DNA of 64,000 nt from Streptomyces sp. Alt3 (GTDB lineage: Bacteria > Actinomycetota > Actinomycetes > Streptomycetales > Streptomycetaceae): NCBI RefSeq assembly GCF_030719215.1, contig NZ_CP120983.1, positions 5,580,001 to 5,644,000 of the forward strand, in the 5' to 3' direction. Within the stretch, counting starts at the first letter, position 1. Each line of letters begins with the position of its first letter. The notes beneath the pieces were generated by a model, which was not told where the DNA came from, did not search any database, and saw only the letters and a program-made list of their open reading frames with translations. This document shows, piece after piece, positions 63,923 to 64,000 of the stretch. Position numbers and translations under genes: made by a program.

Positions 63923-64000
63923 CCCCACGCACACCTACCGACCTCGAAGATGCCGCCGGGTCCCGCCGGACTGGGCGCCATCTTGATGGGGAGTGAGTGG

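Noticed and set aside
63071..64000. attR copy of the tRNA 3' end within the window
   Set aside because: No stretch matching the T-arm and acceptor sequence (TTCGAGTCCCACCCGCCCC) is found after the integrase.

Overview
The window is high-G+C actinobacterial chromosome, almost certainly from a Streptomyces-type organism. Gene content, many GTG starts, 4-bp GTGA/ATGA overlaps, leaderless promoters and regulator types (Zur, GlnR-, SoxR- and Crp-like sites, the HrdA-type sigma factor, DUF6243, DUF5990, class F sortase, MmyB-like regulators) all point that way. About 61.7 kb is conserved core chromosome. The last ~2.3 kb, beyond a CAU-anticodon tRNA gene, is the start of an integrated element.

Layout. 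1-3281: end of a nitronate monooxygenase gene, rsmE, a HIT hydrolase, RNase Z and an adenosine/adenine deaminase. 3248-4983: an MFS exporter and a long upstream region with a near-perfect Crp-type palindrome. 4984-13322: PfkB kinase, then the conserved phoH-ybeY-CNNM-deaminase-era neighbourhood, into which a YjbR-like gene and an MFS/MmyB-type regulator pair are set. 13401-14820: a protealysin-type M4 protease with its emfourin-type inhibitor. 14979-16906: leuA behind a leucine-codon leader peptide. 17142-19542: TerB-like protein, recO and uppS. 19608-22793: znuA-znuC-znuB-zur, with two Zur boxes at the znuA promoter. 23010-28887: glyS, small conserved genes, a second MFS/MmyB-type module and dusB. 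29461-34222: ppdK, an ArsR-type regulator and a VOC protein. 34279-35451: secreted PhoX-like protein.

The nitrogen block runs from 35562 to 49430: nirD, nirB, a NirB-like flavoprotein, a TSUP permease, then nasA (nitrate reductase) and a sirohydrochlorin-chelatase-like gene that would serve the sirohaem of NirB. Three of its promoters carry GlnR-like boxes with identical geometry ahead of apparently leaderless starts. Between them lie a class F sortase with a putative wall-anchored partner, DUF5990, a class IV aminotransferase, a 152-bp element with 19-bp inverted ends, a SoxR-type promoter driving an FMN reductase, cutA and a gamma-glutamylcyclotransferase-like gene.

49467-61115 carries dgt, a ferredoxin-reductase-like flavoprotein, dnaG, a group 2 sigma factor (hrdA-like), a heterodimeric ABC exporter, an FGGY sugar kinase and a YtxH-like protein. 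Then come two tRNA-Asn genes, a CAU tRNA and a tyrosine integrase directly behind it. The rest holds decayed sequence, including a secreted-protein gene broken by several frameshifts.

I see no CRISPR array, biosynthetic gene cluster or recognisable defence system. The most interesting material is regulatory (GlnR-like trio, SoxR promoter beside a miniature transposon-like element, Zur promoter, leuA leader), plus the protease/inhibitor pair and several proteins with lost or added motifs.
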